Positions 1 to 11,891 of a stretch of 64,000 nucleotides of DNA are shown here, in pieces. The position numbers were made by a program, and so were the translations under genes. Source of the stretch: Manihot esculenta (lineage: Eukaryota; Streptophyta; Magnoliopsida; Malpighiales; Euphorbiaceae); NCBI RefSeq assembly GCF_001659605.2, contig NC_035170.2, positions 24,110,190-24,174,189 of the forward strand. Direction: 5' to 3'. Below the pieces are notes generated by a model. The model had not been told where the DNA came from. It saw only the letters and a list, made by a program, of their open reading frames with translations, and made no database searches. Every line of letters begins with the position of its first letter. Within the stretch, counting starts at the first letter, position 1.

Positions 1-3000
1 GTAGCAGAGCATTTTCTTAAAGAATTGTTAGATTGGGTTGGAAATGATGATGTCAGAAGGGTTGCTGTGATAGTGGCTTTACAAAAACATAGCAATGGGA
101 AATTTGATAACATTACAAGAACAAAAACAGTTAAAACTTTAATGGCCGAGTTCGTGACAGAAGCAGGTTGTATGCTGCTTATTCAGAATTTAATGAACAT
201 GTTTGTGGATGAAGGTCACACTTCAGAGGAACCTTCAGATCAGAGCCAGACAACTGATGACAACTCAGAGATAGGTTCCATAGAAGATAAGGATTCAGCT
301 AGTGCAATGGGAAATTCTGATTTTTTGAAAATCTGGGTAGTGGAGTCCCTCCCAAGTATTTTGAAATGTTTGAAGCTGGATCCTGAAGCAAAGTTTCGGG
401 TGCAAAAGGAAATTTTGAAGTTTCTAACTGTGCAAGGTCTGTTCTCTGCATCTCTTGGATCTGAAGTTACATCTTTTGAATTACAGGAGAAATTTAGGTG
501 GCCCAAAGTAGCCGCCTCAAGTGCCACTTGCAAGATGTGTATTGAGCAGATCCAACTTTTACTGGCAAGTGCTCAGAAGACAGAGGGTTCACATTCTTTG
601 GCAAATGGCCTTGAACCCAATGATCTTGGGTCTTACTTCATGCGATTCCTTAGCACATTACGCAACATTCCTTCTGTTTCTCTATTTCGACCTTTGAGTA
701 ATGAGGATGAAAAGGCATTTGAAAGCTTGCAAGAAATGGAAACAAGGTTGTCCAAAAAGGTATATTTTCTATCATCTTGCTTGCCTTTGGCAATGCTAAT
801 AGTTCAAAATGTTGCATGTTGTAAATGTATAATCTAACTACATGGCAGACCTCGTGGTGAATCTAAGTAAATCTCAAATTTGTTTATGGTATATTTATCC
901 ATTCTTTCTCATCACATATGTATTGAGGTTGCTAAGATTCAATGATTTGGCAAGTATTCTTCCACCTTAATGTGAGAATGTCTTAAAGCCAATGTTTACA
1001 TGTGTTCTTTTGTGTGGACTTTGCCTTTATTGGTGAGTCCTAAACCAATAGCTATTTTTTACGTTTGTGAAGTTATGGGTGCTTGAAAGCTGGTTCTTTT
1101 ATGCTTAATCTTGCATTCTTCCATTTGACTCCTCCATAAATGTGATGTGTTTTGTGTTATATCACCCATTTTCTTTTCTCAAAATCTCTCATCTGTCACT
1201 TCATATGTTATTTAACATCGCTGGTGAATTCTCAGTTCTAACATATCATAGTGCTGCCAGGAAAGGAATTGTGGGCCTAGTACAGATGCCAATAGATTAC
1301 ATGCATTGAAGTATTTACTGATCCAGTTGCTGCTCCAAGTGCTCCTTCGACCAGGAGATTTCTCTGAAGCTGTGTCTGAAATTATTATCTGCTGTAAGAA
1401 AGCTTTTACAGCTTCTGATCTGCTTGACTCAGGAGAAGATGATTTTGAAAGTGATGGGAGTCCTGAGTTAATGGATGTTCTCGTGGATACATTGCTCTCG
1501 TTGTTGCCACAGTCTTCAGCTTCTGTGCGATCTGCCATTGAACAGGTGCCAATTATAGCAAGTTTAGTTTCTGTCTTGTATGCGAGAGTTGTTCCCTGGT
1601 AAAATTGGCTACATATTTGTGCACTTCTATGGTGTGCAGTTTGTTATTTGTAACTATGATGCCCTAATTAGGTTGAGTTCTTGATTAATCATATTTTCCT
1701 CAATGTTAATAGGCTGTATCTTAATGACAGTGCTATTGCAAAGTTCAGCACTGTAACTAACTGTTTGAAGTAGGTAATTGGAGTACTGCTGAGTTCTTAT
1801 TTCATTCTTGGCAGGTGTTTGATCACTGATCAAAATATGAGATGCTTTACTGTGTATTTTGCAGCTTTATAATTTTTTTGGATATCTATTTTAAGGAAGC
1901 ATTGAAATCTTTCAAGAATTCTCTGTAGTCATTGCATAGTCATTAAGCTTTCATACTTGTGCGCTTATCATTAATCTAATGACTTTTGAACTTATGCTTT
2001 CTTTGTGCTTTCAGGTTTTCAAGTATTTCTGTGATGATTTGACAAATGATGGACTTCTTCAAATGTTGCGCGTCATCAAGAAAGATTTAAAACCTGCCAG
2101 ACATCAGGAACCAGATAGCGAAGAAGATGATGAAGATTTTCTTGGTATTGAAGAAGATGAAATTGATGAGGCTGAGACAGGTGAAACAGGTGAGATTGAA
2201 GAACAGACATATGATTCTGAGGCAGTAGTCGAAGCTGAGGAAGGTGTCATGGAATCACCTGAAGATTCTGATGATTCTGATGGAGGAATGGATGATGATG
2301 CAATGTTTCGGATGGACACTTACCTTGCCCAAATTTTCAAAGAGAGGAAGAATCAGGCTGGGGGCGAAACTGCTCAATCCCAGCTTGTCTTGTTCAAACT
2401 TCGTGTCCTTTCATTGCTGGAGATTTACCTACATGAAAATCCAGGCAAGTACATTGTTATTTTGGTGAGGTCAGCTGTCATTCTTGGATTAATAAGAAAG
2501 TTCCATCCTTTGATTAATAAAGTAAGTCATTCATTATTGTTCTTTAGACATCCAAGTATTTGTTGGAAACTTCTGGCATTGTATGCCTCAAGTGTTGGTG
2601 AGGTTCCTTTTTGAAGTTGCAATACTTAATTGTTCAGTTGGTTCTTCAGACACTGTTACTTTTCCCCCTTTGGAATGGTTTTGCCACCCTCCTATTGGCC
2701 AAAAACCAAATAAGTAAATGTATACGGCGGCTGCAACTTGATTTATGCTTTTTTGTCTTCGTTTTACAGGCAAACCTCAAGTTCTGACAGTGTACTCAAA
2801 CTTGGCATCTGCACTTGTTAAACCGCATACTACAGAAATCAGTGAGCAGCTTGGACAGCGTATATGGGGAATCATCCAAAAGAAAATATTTAAAGCAAAG
2901 GACTTCCCAAAGGGTGAAGATCTGCAACTGTCTACACTCGAATCTTTATTGGAAAAGAACTTAAAGTTGGCATCGAAACCATTCAAGAAAAAGAAATCTG

Positions 3001-3638
3001 CAGTTCCATCAAAGAAGAAGCAGTCAGCTTCCTGGAAGCGCCACAAAATGATTGTTTCACTTGCCCAGAATTCAACCTATTGGATTCTGAAAATCCTTGA
3101 TGCCAGAAAATTTTCTGATTCTGAATTGCAGAGAGTTCTTGATATTTTTAAAGAGGTATTGGTGGGATATTTTGACAGTAAAAAGTCTCAAATAAAATCT
3201 GAATTTTTGAAAGAAATATTCAGAAGGCGGCCATGGATTGGGCACCATCTCTTTGGCTTTCTTTTGGAGAAATGTGGCAGTGCGAAGTCTGAATTTCGCC
3301 GAGTTGATGCGCTTGATTTAGTGATGGAAATATTGAAATCAATGGTTTCATCTGGCACTGATGAAAGCAGCCGCAATGCATCAAAAAAGATTTTGAAAAA
3401 CCATCTGCAAAAGCTTAGTCATCTGGTAAAGGAATTGGTGTTGAATATGCCAGAAAACAAATCAAGGAGAGCTGAAGTGCGCAAATTTTGTGGCAAGATC
3501 TTTCAGATTGTGTCATTACATGACATGACAAAGTCTTTTCTTAAAGATTTGGCCCCAGAGACCCAAGCTGCTTGTGAATCTCAACTTGGTGAGCTATTTC
3601 ATAATCTGAAGAAAGCTAAGGACACCACTAAGAATTGA
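1..3638 (+). CDS. POL5: DNA polymerase V / MYB-binding protein 1A-like protein (3' part, 4 exons)
   Basis: The C-terminal 780 residues of a POL5/MYBBP1A-family protein, a nucleolar HEAT/ARM-like protein linked in yeast and animals to rRNA transcription and ribosome production; despite the name it is not a working polymerase. Exons read from the sequence are 1-759, 1261-1545, 2015-2444 and 2770-3638, all joining in frame. The reading frame is open from base 1, so the gene starts upstream of the window. Visible are helical repeat-like stretches (LLIQLLLQVLLRP, PELMDVLVDTLLSLLP), a long acidic Glu/Asp tract at the start of exon 3 that is typical of the family, and a Lys-rich patch (KPFKKKKSAVPSKKK) in exon 4 that could be a nuclear or nucleolar signal. 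The stop is TGA at 3636-3638. Family members are usually roughly 1,200-1,300 residues, so about 60% is seen. The third intron starts with GC. Family assignment is by recognition, not by search. Confidence 0.88.
2445..2769 (+). other. GC-AG intron of the POL5-like gene
   Basis: The exon 3/exon 4 reading frame is restored only if the intron begins at the AG|GCAAGT site at 2444/2445 and ends at ACAG (2766-2769). The split codon is G|GC (Gly), and the protein then reads ENPG-KPQVLT. GCAAGT is the classic form of the minor GC-AG class of U2 introns. No GT donor within a few bases gives a continuous frame. Confidence 0.85.
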
Positions 3639-6469
3639 TATTGCCGGTTCTTTTGACTATAATACAATATGGAATTGCCTTGGGGTTGCCTGTTGTATGC
3701 TTCAAACATGCCTCAATATTAACCAGCATGTTATTTGCTTGAGACAATTTGGTAAAGGTACTTCAACAAGAGAATCATCAGCTTACCTATTGGTATAATT
3801 ATCTGAATCTTTCAGCAGCTGCTACCTCACAGTGTTTTCTTTTAAAAAGTTATTATTTGTTTTTGAAAATATTCATCAGGTTTTTTACTCAGAATGAATC
3901 CCAGTAGGATTGTCATTTTGTGGCTGCCTTGTCTGTTTAAAAGGGATAATATATATTCCTTTGGCATTTTTGTTAAACTAGGGTTATTTGCTTTTGTTTG
4001 GCCATGGAAACTAGCAACAAACTTAATATCAACTTAGTTGTATCAGTACTCTAGATCTTTTTTCCACCATTCAGTTTTGTTTAAAATTAATTCCCTATTA
4101 ATATTTAAAAAATGCAAATATTTTGATATTATTTGCTTTCACATATCTCCTTTTTTCGGCATTTAAGGTCTATGAATTCCCATTGAATATGATCATAGTG
4201 TACAATCTATCAGTAGTTTCTATTTGGTTAAAAAAGGCCAAATTTACTCCGAATTACCATTAAAATGTGAAATACGGCCAAATAAGACTAAATAATTAAA
4301 CTTTTAGATTTTGGTAAATGGCGATTTTATTTGAAAGTTAGTTCCTGGTGGTTAGAATTTCAACATGGATAATACAATTCTTAAATATAGCATTGTATCT
4401 TTATCAGTCTAAAGTCAAGCTATAGCAACACTTTTCCTCTCTGCAAGTCTCATTGATTTTTTTTCCACTGATTTTTCTGCTGATCTATATTTCTGACTAT
4501 TTAGTGATTACTAGGCAGTTGTCCATATCAAGACGGGGAGGCTTTCCTTATTTTGCACTACATCCAAACTTTGATGTGGCAAGACTATCTTCTTTAACTC
4601 ACCCATCCATATAGAATACACATCCATGCCAAATTTTGAAAAATCTCAAAACTGACAATATGTTGAAACTCTTTATATTGATATTGATTGAATTATGAGA
4701 TTAACTGGTAATAGAGTAATTGGGATTCTTGTTTGTGGGTATTGGACATAATGTAATGCACGTGTATGTAGACCTATAATTATGAAAAAAAAGAGGAGTA
4801 AAAGTTAAGAGAGATTCTGATGACAGCTATGGTGAAGAAGTGGAATTATGAGTTATACAGAATAAGCTTGAGACTGGGCCTCCTCAGGAATATATTTGTC
4901 AGAGAGAGAAGAGTCACAAGTAGAACCACTTCCACCGCCCGAGTGCTTATTACCTCACCCCTCGCCAACAGGTTTTGATGATGAGCAGCCAATTACTAGT
5001 TGCTAAGAAAGAACCCTAGTGGACCTATGAGTACTCGTTCAAAAAGAAAAATAAAAAGAAAATTTTAAAAACGTATTGTTGGGGGCTTCCTCTGCTACAG
5101 TGATAAATCTTTGTATATAAAAAACAAACAATGCGGTCTTTTTAGTGGGCAGCATGGATGATATTTGTGTTGGTGAGGGTCCCACACCCATAGGTCATAT
5201 GTGGAGATGAGAAAATATCTTGGGGCATCTTTGAAAGCATCTCTATGCAAGGAAGAGTTCAGTTCCTTTAAATACATGAAACGGCTTATGCACCAAAGAT
5301 GCTTATCATATTTTATTAATATTAATCACATTGCTAAATTTTACTAATTTTTGTGCTAGGCGTATAACTCTTTCAAACCATGTCATCTGGAAGAATTTCA
5401 GTCATCTCTTTTTTTTTTCCTATCATCCTTAAAAGTTTTGACTTCAAATGGTTTTTTGGCTTCTTTTCATACCCATGAAGACAAGGTCTATAACTTGTAA
5501 TGACAGTGACCATCTACACAAATACTTGGTCCCTGAAAAAAAAATCAAAATAAATACATATTTAATCTCATTTTTTAAAAAAAAAAAATGGGGAAAAAGG
5601 GGTTCTGTACATACAAAAGTATAACTAGGTGTACAAAAAAGAAAAGAAAAATCCTACGGCATCACGCTGAAGCAGAGTAAGTTTGAACTTGGAATGAAGG
5701 CCTAATATCGATGGGCAATGCAGCAAACCAGCTTCAATCAATCTTACACCAATTTCCACAGGCACAAGGGTATCATCATTCACTTTCACGGGCATAACAG
5801 CGTCTCGGGTCCCATCTCCTCATGAAAGGTTATTACGGCTAATTAGAATTTTCCCTTTGCCCACCAATCACACATCACTTCATTAAGAATGTCCTTACAA
5901 TATTTGCATGTTTTCCTAGACCAAATCTATTACGTCAAGCCAAGAATGTTCCTTAGCCACACACCTCTTGCGCAATTTTTTCTTTTTTTACTTTGGCACT
6001 TCCTCATATTAAGCCAATCACACCCAATTAAAATGGTATGCACAGTGTAGCTAAAAGGCTTGTATTAAGCATTCTGATGTGTACAGACTCATTCATTCTC
6101 TAATTTACCTCTTCCTCTGAAGCCCTACCCATTTCCTTAAAACCTTTTCACTGCATCTCTTACCCCTCTAACCTACAAATTATACACAATCAATTACTTC
6201 CAAGTTGCAGCCTCCAGCCAATGTAAATCCTAGAACCAATCTTCCATCATATCTTCCCAATTGCTGCAATCAACAAACAACACAATCGAGAACCCTCCCT
6301 GTACAAAACAATTTTTCAAGCCTCATCAAGCTTTTTCCCACATTTCAAGATATAGAGTTCCAAATCAACGACAAAAAGCAGTACCTCTTCCATTTCCAAG
6401 TGCAATGGACCTCAAGAACCCGTTCTTCAAAGCTTTAAAGCAAAATCCCACATCCTTCTATCTCTGCCG
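3639..6469. other. Intergenic region between two convergent genes
   Basis: Holds the 3' UTR of the POL5-like gene on the left and the 3' UTR of the GTE gene on the right. The middle is AT-rich with short poly-A/T runs and no long conserved reading frame. At 4800-5060 one plus frame looks faintly coding (acidic, then proline-rich) but is broken by stops. I see no transposon boundaries here. Confidence 0.6.
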
Positions 6470-8331
6470 TTACGAATGTGCATCCTCAGAATCACTCCCT
6501 GAAGAGCTTCCTGAATCAGAATCTGCCCAAAAACAAAAAAGCAACTTACATTTAGCATTTCTGGCAACAGAACTTCGCAACCTCAATCTTCAAGATCGAT
6601 TGCGAAGGATTTAAAGTCATACCACTGGATGAGGAAGATTCATCACTGGAGCTACTCGAGCTGCTAGAACTACTACTTGCATGGCCATTGTCCTTCTCAA
6701 TCTCCACAGGAGGGAAACTGCTCATTGGCATCTCATCCCCAATATCCACATCCTCATCACCTGCATCACCTTTCTTTGGCTTCTTTGCCTCGGTTGCAAC
6801 ATCCATCCTCTCATTTCCAAGTGCCCCCTGCATCAAATGCCAATAGCAAATCAGAACATGCTAATGCGACAATTCAAGCATACATACCTGCGACATTTTG
6901 AAATGAAAATCAAGAAAAAAAAAATACCTTATTGCCTTCGCTAGCAGCAGACATATTGTTGATACCCATCAATGCTTGACGCTTTATCTTGCTAACCATC
7001 TTCTTATAATTGGTCACAAACCGATCGAGCTCCCACAGAGTCTCTGTATCAACAGCTTCAATGTCTAGCTCAATCTCATCTCCCTCCTGCCTCAAATGCC
7101 CATTCCTCTTCCTTATTATCTGAACCACTTGCTCCATCTTCTCTTGAGGCAAACTCTGAAGCCCAATCCCCAACTTGTGCTTCTCCTCAAGAGACATCTC
7201 CCTCTTGTTAGGATCTTTGGCCTTGGGTTTAGGTAGCTTAACGGGCTTCACTGGAGGCGCTCGCATTGGGGAAGGAGTTCGTACAGGCAACTGCGATGTA
7301 GATTGAGCGTTAGACCCAATTGGTGGCATTGATTTCCCAATTGGATCAGATTTAGGCGCATGTGTTATATTTTCCTGATCTTTCTTCACTCTATCAATTT
7401 CACAACGATTGGGTATGTGATCCCAAGAACTAGCTTGCACTTCTTGAACTTGCTCATGCTCATCCACCAGATCCTGATCATCCTCACCAATTTTTCCTCT
7501 AATGGGTCGGTACCATTCCTCAAATCTGGACAGAAGCTGCTCGGCAAGACTATACACCTCGTGACCTTTAGGGTTATACTTCATGGCATTGTTGAAGGTC
7601 AATCTCACATCAGCAGCCAAATCCATGGGAGAATCGTACAAACCTTTCCCCAATTTAGACTTGACGGTACCCAAATCCATAGGATTCTTGATTATATCAA
7701 AATAATCATGGAGCTTCATACCCTCAACATCCACCGGCACATTAAATATATACGCATGCTTGTGCTTCATCAATTTCGACAAAATCTGGGCACATTTTTT
7801 CATCAATTGGCCGTGCTCCGGATGAATCAATCGCTTCGTGTCTTTGGCCCCAAATCCAAAATTCGCTGCTGGAAACGGCCTCTTGTTCCCCAAAATTTTC
7901 TTGTTGCTGTTGGTCGTGGCGATTGGTTTCTTGTTGTGGAAATTGGAGGTAGATCTGACCTGGAACTCAGAGGAATCGATTCGATTCTTCAGCTGCCGGA
8001 TCTGTTCCAGCTCCTCAACCAAACGATTCTTCAGCTCCACCAGTTCTTTCTTTGAATATGACGCGATATTAAACGTCACATATCCAACACCGTTGAAATC
8101 ACTCGCCGGCCTCCTGTTTATTGAAGACGCATCGTCTGATGCAGCTGGTTGCGTTATAGCTGGTGGCCCATTGAAATTGATGACAGGCTGAGCCGCTTGG
8201 AATTGCCTTTTTTTGGACAATTTAGGGTTAGGGTTAGAGTAAGGGACTTTGCCCATGAATTTAGCACCGCCTCTCGGCTGTGGCTGCGTCCAATTTGGTT
8301 CGTTACGATTAGCTAACACTGCAGACGCCAT
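6470..8331 (-). CDS. GTE7: GTE-class bromodomain + NET (BET-type) transcription factor, complete, 3 exons
   Basis: A 553-residue plant BET-family protein that binds acetylated histone tails and acts as a transcription regulator in the nucleus. Exons on the minus strand are 8331-6928, 6827-6623 and 6522-6470, with two introns of 100 bp bounded by GT/AG. The start is the first ATG of the open frame; the stop is TAA at 6472-6470. The bromodomain spans about residues 175-275 (DYFDIIKNPMDLGTV; the acetyl-lysine-contacting Asn is in MKYNP, about 253). A NET domain lies at about 376-445 (EEKHKLGIGLQSLP...LWELDRFV). A coiled-coil-like stretch lies near residues 90-120. The C-terminus is a run of serines followed by SDSDSGSSSGSDSED, the usual acidic Ser tail of GTE proteins. 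The tiny third exon is supported because only this splice restores that tail. The nearest Arabidopsis relatives are probably GTE7/GTE2; the symbol is by resemblance. Confidence 0.92.
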
Positions 8332-8940
8332 GAAGAGTCCGGTAGAAATCCGGCTGGTCTCCGGCGTGGACTTGCCAATTCGGATGTACTAGAAATCATG
8401 AATCAGAGAGAGCATGAGCCCCACGCGCCAATGAAATATTATCCCGCGAGCTCAACCAAATTGGAAGGCCAAAAGTATAACGATTTTAGATGCGAACGCG
8501 AAAGGTTAGGGTTTGGGGATTTCCCTTGTAAGAGCGAGGAAGAAAGGGAGGCAAGGGCCGCTTCTTAAAGACGATGAGATCTGCCCGGTGAAATATCGGG
8601 CAGGATCTGAGCCGTTGAATTAATTTGATTGCTTGATCTGAGGCTGACCGTGTGAACTGGAATGGACGGGTAGGATACCGAGTTTGGAATACGTGTCTTT
8701 GTTCAAAACCGTTGGATGGAGAGAAAGGGTTGGGATTGTGATCTGGGACCGAGTGAATTTGGGTTGCATTTGTCGTGAATTTAGGGATATTGTGGAGATG
8801 GGGTCCATGGGGTCGATGACGTGGAAAAAGCCAACTGGGTGGTCCAGCTCCAGCTGGAAGCTCTGCGCATGTGATAGAGGGTATTTTTGGTAATTGACAT
8901 AAGATGATCGGAGTGCTTAACACGGAGATGAAATTACAGA
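8332..8940 (-). promoter_or_regulatory. 5' UTR/promoter region of the GTE gene with a telo-box
   Basis: Region upstream of the GTE start codon, more GC-rich than the DNA beyond it. It contains AAACCCTAA on the minus strand (8514-8506), a telo-box as found in 5' regions of many plant growth and translation genes. A reading frame of 145 codons on the minus strand (8923-8486) overlaps it but resembles no protein I know and is probably chance. Confidence 0.5.
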
Positions 8941-10514
8941 ATCACCCTTTGCAAGCGCACATGCACGAACCCAAAAACAAATGGCAAGGTTGAGTCAGCA
9001 AAACGACTCAGACATAGTCCAACCAGTGAAATATTGACAGATCAGCAAAGCAGTCCACGTCAGAAAACCCTACCTTTGATGCTCTTCTACCCATGGTTAA
9101 CAATTAAAATGGTGGGAAAAATTCCCGCCTCTAATATCTAAATCAGAACTCTTTAGAGATTTTTATTCTTTATTATTATTATTTTAAAGTAGAAAAAAAA
9201 AAAAAGAGCTTGAAAGGTTATAGAGTTGTAATATTTATTGGTTAAATTTATTAAATTTAATAAAATTAAAAATAGATATTAGTTTATTCAAAATTAAAAT
9301 AACTTTACTTAACATGGGTCTGATATAGCGAAAAGAATTAAATATTTTTTAAATAAAATCTTTAATTTATTTTTATATAAAATTAAGATGCACACGAACC
9401 GAAAATGCTCAAATCTAATAACAACTTGATTTCAGATTAATCGGGAATGATGTGTTATCTTAACACCGAAGAGTTTAGAAAAATTAAAATCAATTTAAAG
9501 TTAAATACATTCAGGTTAAAATTAAAATTAGAGATAAAATTATTAAAATCATATTTTTTTAAAATTTAGTTGAAATTGAATCAAAATATATAGATTAGGT
9601 TTCTGAAAAAATTTTCACTGTTTTTTAAAAAATAACAATTAAATTAATCAAACAAAATTAAAATTAAGATTTCTAATTTTAGTCTTTCCTGAAATTTTAA
9701 ATCAAAATTACGGACTTCAATCCATTGACCACATCTAGGTAGAAAGATTGATACCATACAATTAAAATTAAATACCAGTTTTAATTTCCTTTTTGTGAGC
9801 AAAAACAATGATGGTGAGTTGTTCATAAATATTATTTTAATGAGGTGGACCGCCAGCTTCAAGTAATTATTTATTACTAATTTAATATGAGATTAAAAAC
9901 TATAATAGCAAATAATAATAATAATAATAATAATTAAGAATTTCACAACTTTTTAATAAGTTTAAAATTATATAAAGCAAAATATAATAAATTTAATTAA
10001 AAGGAGTAAGTAACTAAAGAAAGGGAAAGAAACACGGCGCGGTCGAGTTTTCGATATAATTTGGCTCTTCTATTAGTCAGTGGATGTCGCGCGGATTGTT
10101 CAACAAGAGATGGATGTCGCGCAGATTGTTCACTTGGATTGAAATGTGTTTTTTTATTTGAGCTAGACCTTGGGTTTCTTTGTCTATTAAATTATGAACT
10201 TTCTGTTGTGATAGTAAAATTTTAAAGGTTTATTTGGATAGTTTAATGCTAATTAATTTATATGGTAAAAAAAAATATTTTATTTTCATATATTAAATTT
10301 TCTTTTATAGATTCAGTGTGATATGTCTCTTTACCTTAGATTTTCCCAAAAAAAGAAACTAATGCCGACTAGAATTCTAATAGAAAATGAGAAACTTTAA
10401 AGAATAAAAATATTTAATCATATATTACATGTATATTAATTTTTTAATATTATAAAAAAGAGTTAAATATTTTTAGGAAATTATCAATAAAAAGAGTAAT
10501 TAAATAATTTTAGA
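8941..10514. other. AT-rich intergenic DNA
   Basis: No gene or element end recognised. Contains an (AAT)n microsatellite near 9911-9933 and a short direct repeat, two 22-bp copies 30 bp apart (10081-10102 and 10111-10132), differing at one base and carrying TGGATGTCGCGC. A GGTGGGAA/TTCCCGCC inverted pair near 9110-9128 resembles E2F sites but is about 780 bp from the GTE start. Confidence 0.55.
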
Positions 10515-10860
10515 TGTTAGATTATTTTAATAAATAATTCATATGGCTCATGTAAATAATTGTAATTGTATTTTGTCAAATTAGAGGAGGGCCCAATATA
10601 ATGATTTTTAGGTTTAAATGGTATGAGAATCAGACTGAGTTTAAAATGTCTTTTTCTCTTTCTTCATAAATATAATTGAAAAAAAATACGATTATAATAT
10701 TTTTTATCATTTTGTAATTTTTTCATTTTTTCATTATCAAAGAACACAAAATGCAAAAAAAAAAAAAGAAAAAAGGTACACTTTTGATTACTATTTATTA
10801 TATAAAATGATTTATAAACAGGATAATCTTAGAATTTTCTATTTTTATTAAAGTCTAACA
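10515..10860 (+). repeat. 5' LTR of copia-1
   Basis: 346 bp, starting TGTTAGATTATTTTAATAAA and ending AAGTCTAACA. It matches the right LTR over its whole length with many differences, so the element is old. It is preceded by TTAGA. Confidence 0.88.
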
Positions 10861-10877
10861 ATTTGGTATCAGAGCCT
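10861..10877 (+). other. Primer-binding site of copia-1 (tRNA-iMet type)
   Basis: TGGTATCAGAGCC lies 3 bp after the 5' LTR. This is the complement of the 3' end of initiator methionine tRNA, the usual primer of plant LTR retrotransposons. Confidence 0.85.
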
Positions 10878-11179
10878 AATTTTTATTCTAAAATTATTTA
10901 ATTAAATTTTTTTATATTATTTTAGTAATTAATTTTAATTCTATAAAATTAATTAATTAATATTTTAATTCAGTACGGATGAAATCATAATTGTATTCGA
11001 TTTGCAATTCACTAACTATTTGTTGTCTTCCTTGTGTTTTCGAAAGACTTGATCAATTGAAATCGTGAATTATTTCTCTTACATCAAGTTTGAAAAAGAA
11101 TAAAATTTTTTGACATTAAATAACACGTTGTTATATCTGTACATGCAAATAAATTATTTTGTTAATGGCATTAGCAGAT

Positions 11180-11644
11180 AGGGTGAGCATTCGGTCGGTT
11201 TAGTTTAAAATCGAACCGAACTGAATAAACCGAAAATCGAAATTTTAGTATTTATAAAAATCGAATCGAATCGATTTTAGTCAGAAACCGAATCGAACTG
11301 AACCGGTCTGATTTAGTTTGATTCGGTTCGATTTAATCGGTTTTAATTTTTAATAATTTTTTTTACACTTTATTTTTAATATTTAAAATTTAATTAAAAT
11401 ATTTTAATTTTAATATGATTTAATTTCTCTATATTATTGAAAAAACATATTATTATCACTAATCGGTTCGGTTCGGTTTTTTCAATTTTTTTCTGATTAA
11501 AACCGAACCAAACCGAAATAACTAAAATTTCTGAAATTAAAAACCGAACCGAACCGAACCGAAATGTATAAAAAACCGAATCAAAATTTTAAATCGATTT
11601 GGTTCGGTCAATTTTTTCAATTTGAACCGAATACTGCTTACCCT
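11180..11644. mobile_element. Mutator-like MITE (GGTTCGG-rich), 465 bp
   Basis: Ends AGGGTGAGCA / TGCTTACCCT form a terminal inverted repeat, flanked by a perfect 10-bp duplication ATTAGCAGAT (11170-11179 and 11645-11654). The interior carries inverted runs of AACCGAA/TTCGGTT near both ends and an AT-rich centre, with no coding capacity. It belongs to the same family as copies at 42740 and 48935. The 10-bp duplication suggests the Mutator superfamily rather than hAT. Confidence 0.82.
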
Positions 11645-11891
11645 ATTAGCAGATGCCAATTTCGGATTTCAACAATGGTTTTAGGTTTATATGATTTTAT
11701 ACCCAAATCGTTTTGGTTTTATTTGCTAAGCCTATATATTTATACGTGTTGAAAAGCTTACCAGTAATAAAGACCATCAATGATTTTATAGCTTTTAATT
11801 ATATTGCAATTTTAGAATAATATAAACTATAGTTTATTATTACAAATTTATTATAAATCAATCTTTATGATCATAATCATTATTAATAAAT

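Noticed and set aside
8486..8923. 145-codon reading frame upstream of the GTE gene
   Set aside because: No recognisable domain, Pro/His/Arg-biased as expected for a chance frame in GC-rich promoter DNA, and it overlaps the GTE 5' region.
9110..9128. Pair of E2F-like sites (GGTGGGAA / TTCCCGCC)
   Set aside because: Far from the GTE start codon and a short match; kept only as a note in the intergenic entry.
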